Position numbers and translations under genes: made by a program. The notes below the pieces were generated by a model. The model was not told where the DNA came from. It did no database searches and saw only the letters and a list, made by a program, of their open reading frames with translations. Shown here in pieces: positions 13,663 through 17,140 of a stretch of 17,140 nt of DNA. Every line of letters begins with the position of its first letter. The stretch's first letter is position 1. Source of the DNA: CAZVFH01 sp964626415 (GTDB lineage: Bacteria; Patescibacteriota; UBA1384; XYA2-FULL-43-10; CAINNR01); contig CAZVFH010000017.1 of assembly GCA_964626415.1 (NCBI GenBank), positions 1 to 17,140 of the forward strand. The letters are read 5' to 3'.

Positions 13663-16596
13663 ATGCCTAACGACGAAACCAAGATTGAAGAAGAAAATAT
13701 CGAAGAATCAACTGCTGAAATCCAAGTCGATGATTTTGTCGATTCCAACATCGGCAAATTAACATCAAGGGATATAAAAACCGAGATGGAAACTTCGTAT
13801 CTTGATTATGCGATGAGCGTTATTGTTTCCAGGGCTTTGCCCGATGTTCGCGACGGCTTAAAACCGGTTCATCGCCGGGTTCTTTATGCGATGTACGATA
13901 CCGGACTTCGCCACAACACAAAATATCGAAAATGCGCTGCCGTCGTTGGTGAAGTTCTAAAATCGTATCACCCTCACGGCGATGTTGCCGTCTACGACAC
14001 GCTTGTCCGCATGGCGCAGGATTTTTCAATGCGCTATATGCTGGTGGATGGTCAGGGTAATTTTGGCTCAATGGATGGCGACTCGGCGGCGGCGATGCGT
14101 TACACTGAATCAAAAATGTCGGCAATTTCCGAGGAGTTATTAGTTGATGTCGAAAAAGAGACGGTTCTCTGGGTTGACAATTATGACGGCACAACAAAAG
14201 AGCCGACAGTTCTGCCGTCGCGAATTCCTCAACTTCTTCTAAATGGAACTATGGGAATCGCCGTTGGTATGGCAACAAACATTCCGCCTCATAATCTCTC
14301 GGAAATTTGCGACGGGATTTCTCATCTAATTGATAATCCTGACGCAACATCAGAGGATTTGTGCCAGTTTGTTCTAGGTCCCGACTTTCCGACCGGCGGA
14401 CTTATTTTCAACAAAGAGGATATCAAAGAGGCCTACACAACCGGTCGCGGCGGAATTGTTATGCGAGCAAAAGCCGAGATCGAGGAAGTAAAACGCGGTT
14501 TTCAAATTATCGTCTCTGAAATTCCGTATCAAGTTAACAAATCAACCTTAATCCAAAAGATTGCCGAACTGGTTAAGGATAAAAAAATCGATGGAATTTC
14601 TGATATTCGCGACGAATCCGATCGAACCGGCGTTCGAATTGTTATAGAATTACGCTCAAGTTCATATCCGAAAAAAGTTTTGAATCGCTTGTTTGAACTG
14701 ACACAACTGCAAACAGCTTTTCACTACAATATGTTGGCGTTGACTCCTTCACTTGAACCGCGAGTGATGAACTTGAAAAATATTTTGGAATTTTTTATTA
14801 AACATCGCCAAGAAGTTATAGAACGTCGAACAAAGTTTGATCTCAGAAAAGCCAAAGAGCGCGCACATATTTTAGAGGGCTTAAAAATTGCGCTTGACAA
14901 TATCGACAAAGTAATCGAAACGATTAAAAAATCAAATGATCGACCGGAGGCGGCAAAAAATCTAATTGCCGGTTTTGGGCTTTCGGAGGCGCAGGCATCG
15001 GCGATTCTCGATATGCGGCTTTCGGTTTTGGCTGCACTGGAGCGAAAAAAAATTGATGATGAATATAAGGAAAAACTTGAACTTATTGCTTTTCTTCTGG
15101 ACTTGCTTAATCATCGGGAAAAAATTCTTGGTTTGATCAAAAAAGATCTTCTAGAAATTAAGGAAAAGTATGGCGACAGGCGGCGAACAAAAATAATTCC
15201 CCAAGCGCTAGGCAAATTTTCGGCTGAGGATTTAATTCCTGACGAGCAGGTGATTATTACTTTGACTCGTGGGAATTATGTTAAGCGACAGCCGGTTGAC
15301 ACTTATCACAAACAAATTCGCGGCGGAAAAGGCGTTGTCGGAATGTCAACCAAAGAGGAGGACTCGGTTGTTCATATGATCTCGGCTTCAACTCATGATG
15401 ATTTGTTTATTTTTACCGACTCCGGCCGGATTTTTGTCGACAAGGTCTATGAACTGCCGGCAACTTCTCGCCAATCAAAAGGTGTGCCGATTGTCAACAT
15501 TATCCAACTTTCGCAAAATGAAAAAGTTACGGCGATCTTGCCGCTTAAAAATGGCGAAAATATCTCCGGCAAATATTTTGTTATGATGACGGCAAAAGGA
15601 ATTGTCAAGCGAACGCTAGTTGAAAAATACGCTCATATTCGCAAAACCGGAATTACCGCAATAAAATTAAAAAGCGCCGATCAGTTAAAATGGGTAGCAA
15701 TATCATCGGGTAATGATATTATTGTCGAGGTCTCAAATAAAGGTCTTGCGATTTGTTATAAAGAGAGTGATTCCAGACCGATGGGAAGAAGCGCTTCAGG
15801 AGTCATTGGTATGAAACTTCGCACTGGTGATTTTGTTGTTGGTAGCGCGGTAATTTCTGAAGGTGAAAAGTATTTCACATCGGCTTCTGGTTTTCCTGAT
15901 CTTTTGACCGTGCTTGAAAACGGTTTTGGCAAGAGGACAATGATTAAAAATTTTCATCTTCAAAATCGCGGCGGAATCGGAATAAAAATCGCCAACTGCA
16001 CGGCGAGAACCGGAAATCTTGTCGGAATGGAAGTAATTTACGATGACGAAGGCGATGCCCTGTTGGCGTCAAAGAACGGCCAGTTTATTCGAATGGCCGT
16101 TCGAGCGATCAAACGGCTCGGACGTGATACGCAAGGTGTAACCCTGATGAAAATGTCAGGTGGCGACAAAGTTTCGTCGCTGACGGTGGTGAAGGAGGAT
16201 GAATCAAGCCAGAATAGTGAAGAGAGAATAGAGAATAGCGGGATTGATGAGAATAGAGAATTAAGAATAGAGAATAGCGGGACGGAAAAGAAAATCAAAA
16301 AAATCACTCAAAAAACAAATAAAAAGTCCGAATTATCAAATTCTGAATCCCACTATTCACAATTCTCTATTCCCAATTCGGAAAGTGATGTCAAAGTTGC
16401 CGAGCCAAAAATTTCAATATCAAACGAAGTGATTTCCCCAGGCCATCACGATTCGCTTTTAATCAAGCCCGATGATGTTCCGCCGACGATTCGTGCCTAC
16501 GATCCGCGAGTTGATCTTGAAATTAAAAAATCCTTCGACGATTCAACATCCGACGAAAAAAATTCAGACGATATTAATTGGTGGGGAAAAGCGTAG
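13663..16596 (+). CDS. gyrA: DNA gyrase subunit A, with long C-terminal extension
   Basis: This 977-residue DNA-cleaving subunit of gyrase is longer than the usual 800-880 residues. The winged-helix and tower core runs from about residue 35 (LTSRDIKTEMETSYLDYAMSVIVSRALPD) with HPHGDVAVYDT (103-112) and the catalytic Tyr147 in AAMRYTE, which becomes linked to the DNA 5' end. The GyrA box QIRGGKG (551-557) opens the C-terminal beta-pinwheel, which wraps DNA and marks the gene as gyrase rather than topoisomerase IV. The last blade ends near residue 845 (GVTLMKMSGGDKVSSLTVV). A tail of about 130 residues follows, low in complexity and encoded by an inverted repeat, closing with an acidic stretch and DINWWGKA. 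The position usually held by Ser83 (E. coli numbering) is Val108. The ATG has no Shine-Dalgarno. Confidence 0.97.
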   Translation: MPNDETKIEEENIEESTAEIQVDDFVDSNIGKLTSRDIKTEMETSYLDYAMSVIVSRALPDVRDGLKPVHRRVLYAMYDTGLRHNTKYRKCAAVVGEVLKSYHPHGDVAVYDTLVRMAQDFSMRYMLVDGQGNFGSMDGDSAAAMRYTESKMSAISEELLVDVEKETVLWVDNYDGTTKEPTVLPSRIPQLLLNGTMGIAVGMATNIPPHNLSEICDGISHLIDNPDATSEDLCQFVLGPDFPTGGLIFNKEDIKEAYTTGRGGIVMRAKAEIEEVKRGFQIIVSEIPYQVNKSTLIQKIAELVKDKKIDGISDIRDESDRTGVRIVIELRSSSYPKKVLNRLFELTQLQTAFHYNMLALTPSLEPRVMNLKNILEFFIKHRQEVIERRTKFDLRKAKERAHILEGLKIALDNIDKVIETIKKSNDRPEAAKNLIAGFGLSEAQASAILDMRLSVLAALERKKIDDEYKEKLELIAFLLDLLNHREKILGLIKKDLLEIKEKYGDRRRTKIIPQALGKFSAEDLIPDEQVIITLTRGNYVKRQPVDTYHKQIRGGKGVVGMSTKEEDSVVHMISASTHDDLFIFTDSGRIFVDKVYELPATSRQSKGVPIVNIIQLSQNEKVTAILPLKNGENISGKYFVMMTAKGIVKRTLVEKYAHIRKTGITAIKLKSADQLKWVAISSGNDIIVEVSNKGLAICYKESDSRPMGRSASGVIGMKLRTGDFVVGSAVISEGEKYFTSASGFPDLLTVLENGFGKRTMIKNFHLQNRGGIGIKIANCTARTGNLVGMEVIYDDEGDALLASKNGQFIRMAVRAIKRLGRDTQGVTLMKMSGGDKVSSLTVVKEDESSQNSEERIENSGIDENRELRIENSGTEKKIKKITQKTNKKSELSNSESHYSQFSIPNSESDVKVAEPKISISNEVISPGHHDSLLIKPDDVPPTIRAYDPRVDLEIKKSFDDSTSDEKNSDDINWWGKA
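16213..16372. repeat. gyrA: Inverted GAATAGAGAAT repeat inside the gyrA tail
   Basis: Several tandem-like copies of AGAGAATAG and AGAATAGAGAAT occur at 16213-16282, two of them followed by CGGGA. About 65 bp later comes the inverted form, TCCCACTATTCACAATTC and CTCTATTC (16348-16372). The segment keeps the gyrA frame open and encodes Ser/Asn/Glu-rich low-complexity protein (NSEERIENSG, RELRIENSG). Its structure is that of an intergenic palindromic repeat rather than of a protein domain. Confidence 0.7.
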
Positions 16597-16612
16597 CTTT
16601 TCAAGTCAAAAG

Positions 16613-16684
16613 TTTATCAAGTTTATCAAGTTTATAAAGTTTGTCAAGTTCATCAAGTTCATCAAGTTTATAAAGTTTGTCAAG
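16613..16684 (+). repeat. Tandem 9-bp array, left arm of the S23 cassette
   Basis: Eight consecutive 9-bp units with consensus TTYATCAAG: two TTTATCAAG, then TTTATAAAG, TTTGTCAAG, two TTCATCAAG, then TTTATAAAG, TTTGTCAAG again. Units 3-4 and 7-8 are identical, which suggests duplication of a 36-bp block. Together with four flanking bases (16609-16612), the first units make a perfect 27-bp inverted match to the right array. The array begins 16 bp after the gyrA stop codon. Confidence 0.9.
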
Positions 16685-16703
16685 TTGAAAGTTAAAAGAA
16701 ATA

Positions 16704-17051
16704 ATGAAAATTGAAAGATTTGAAGATATTATTTGTTGGCAAAAATCACGTGTACTTGTTAATGATTGTTTTTTAACTTTTAAATATCTTAAGGATTATT
16801 CGTTCAAAGATCAATTGCTTCGATGTGCTGTATCGATAATGAATAATATTGCTGAGGGGTATGAGCGTCAAACAAATAAAGAATTCAAAAACTTTCTTTA
16901 TATTGCAAAAGGGTCAGCTGGTGAATTGAGATCAATGTTATATCTGGCAAAAGACCTTGATTACATTAGTGGAGAAAAATTTAAACAACTTTCAGAAAAA
17001 TCATTAGAAATTGCAAAAATATTGTCTGGTTTTATTCAAAAACTGAAATAA
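16704..17051 (+). CDS. S23 (23S rRNA intervening-sequence) four-helix-bundle protein
   Basis: This 115-residue all-helical protein belongs to the TIGR02436 / S23 family. Hallmarks in order are FEDIICWQKSRVL (helix 1), FKDQLLRCAVSIMNNIAEGYER (residues 34-55, the most conserved part), EFKNFLYIAKGSAGELRSMLYLAKDLDYIS, and the closing helix EIAKILSGFIQKL. Family members were first found encoded inside intervening sequences of 23S rRNA genes, and in many genomes they also occur as free-standing genes. Their function is unknown, though one solved member is a homopentamer proposed to bind nucleic acid. Here the gene stands alone after gyrA and is enclosed by inverted 9-bp arrays. The ATG at 16704 gives the standard N-terminus and has no clear Shine-Dalgarno. 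Confidence 0.92.
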   Translation: MKIERFEDIICWQKSRVLVNDCFLTFKYLKDYSFKDQLLRCAVSIMNNIAEGYERQTNKEFKNFLYIAKGSAGELRSMLYLAKDLDYISGEKFKQLSEKSLEIAKILSGFIQKLK

Positions 17052-17078
17052 TGTTTTGGCAAATTTCCGGCATTCTGA

Positions 17079-17113
17079 CTTGATAAACTTGATAAACTTG
17101 ATAAACTTTATAA
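17079..17113 (-). repeat. Inverted 9-bp array, right arm of the S23 cassette
   Basis: Three CTTGATAAA units (17079-17087, 17088-17096, 17097-17105) followed by a partial CTTTATAA. This is the reverse complement of the left array. Bases 17083-17109 are a perfect 27-bp complement of 16609-16635. Confidence 0.9.
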
Positions 17114-17140
17114 CTCAATATGCTTGTTTGGAATTTCCCA

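Larger units (their letters stand above)
16609..17113 (+). mobile_element. Putative intervening-sequence-like cassette carrying the S23 gene
   Basis: The S23 gene is bracketed by 9-bp arrays in opposite orientation, including a perfect 27-bp inverted repeat, so the transcript can fold into one long stem with the gene in the loop. That is the layout of 23S rRNA intervening sequences, but no rRNA flanks it here. No transposase, integrase or target-site duplication was found. Mobility is inferred from architecture and family history only. Confidence 0.4.

Noticed and set aside
13820..14197. Minus-strand frame of 125 residues inside gyrA
   Set aside because: It lies antisense to the conserved catalytic core of gyrA and shows no recognisable protein features.
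13663..16596. Assignment as topoisomerase IV subunit A (parC)
   Set aside because: A GyrA box (QIRGGKG) and a full six-blade pinwheel are present, and gyrB is adjacent, so gyrase is the better call.
16613..16684. CRISPR array
   Set aside because: The units are 9 bp with no unique spacers, and no cas genes are present.
16472..16714. 80-residue frame ending in repeated KFI
   Set aside because: It overlaps gyrA in another frame and exists only because the 9-bp array has no stop in this phase. It has no ribosome binding site.

Overview
The window is bacterial, AT-rich (roughly 35-40% GC by eye) and uses the standard code. It looks like a member of the Candidate Phyla Radiation (Patescibacteria). 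The grounds are indirect: several genes and small proteins typical of those genomes occur together (DUF4012 protein, DUF5679-like zinc ribbon, S23 four-helix-bundle protein, DEDD exonuclease). Many genes lack a Shine-Dalgarno sequence, and nearly every longer intergenic gap holds a palindromic or tandem short-unit repeat. No rRNA, tRNA or CRISPR array was seen. A run of exactly 100 N (2629-2728) marks a scaffold join, so the sequence and true distance there are unknown.

Layout. 1-1504: the end of an ABC-2 type exporter operon (ATPase tail plus permease). 1506-2110: a consensus promoter, two small two-helix membrane proteins and a strong intrinsic terminator. 2158-2275: a dispersed palindromic repeat. 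2326-3647, minus strand: an AMMECR1 protein broken by the N gap and the radical SAM enzyme of the AmmeMemoRadiSam system. 3720-4331: a divergent DEDDy-type 3'-5' exonuclease. 4478-5868: three envelope proteins, namely a LiaI/LiaF-like two-helix protein, a single-pass protein of unknown function, and a membrane-anchored thioredoxin-fold protein that has lost its CxxC. 6027-6173: a 48-residue zinc ribbon with its own promoter, ideal ribosome binding site and terminator. 6529-11327: a surface-polysaccharide block, with a phosphoglycosyl transferase that starts the glycan on the lipid carrier, a GT4 glycosyltransferase overlapping it, and a membrane-anchored DUF4012 protein. 11490-16596: gyrB and gyrA, each preceded by a repeat-bearing gap. 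16609-17113: an S23 four-helix-bundle gene enclosed by inverted 9-bp repeat arrays.

What ties the window together is non-coding structure. At least six unrelated families of short palindromic or tandem repeats occupy the gaps, and one lies in frame inside the gyrA tail. Several genes without a Shine-Dalgarno sequence have a -10-like hexamer ending 6-7 nt before the start codon, which predicts leaderless mRNAs. The most element-like object is the S23 cassette at the right end: a perfect 27-bp inverted repeat built from 9-bp units flanks a gene whose family is known from excised intervening sequences in 23S rRNA genes.
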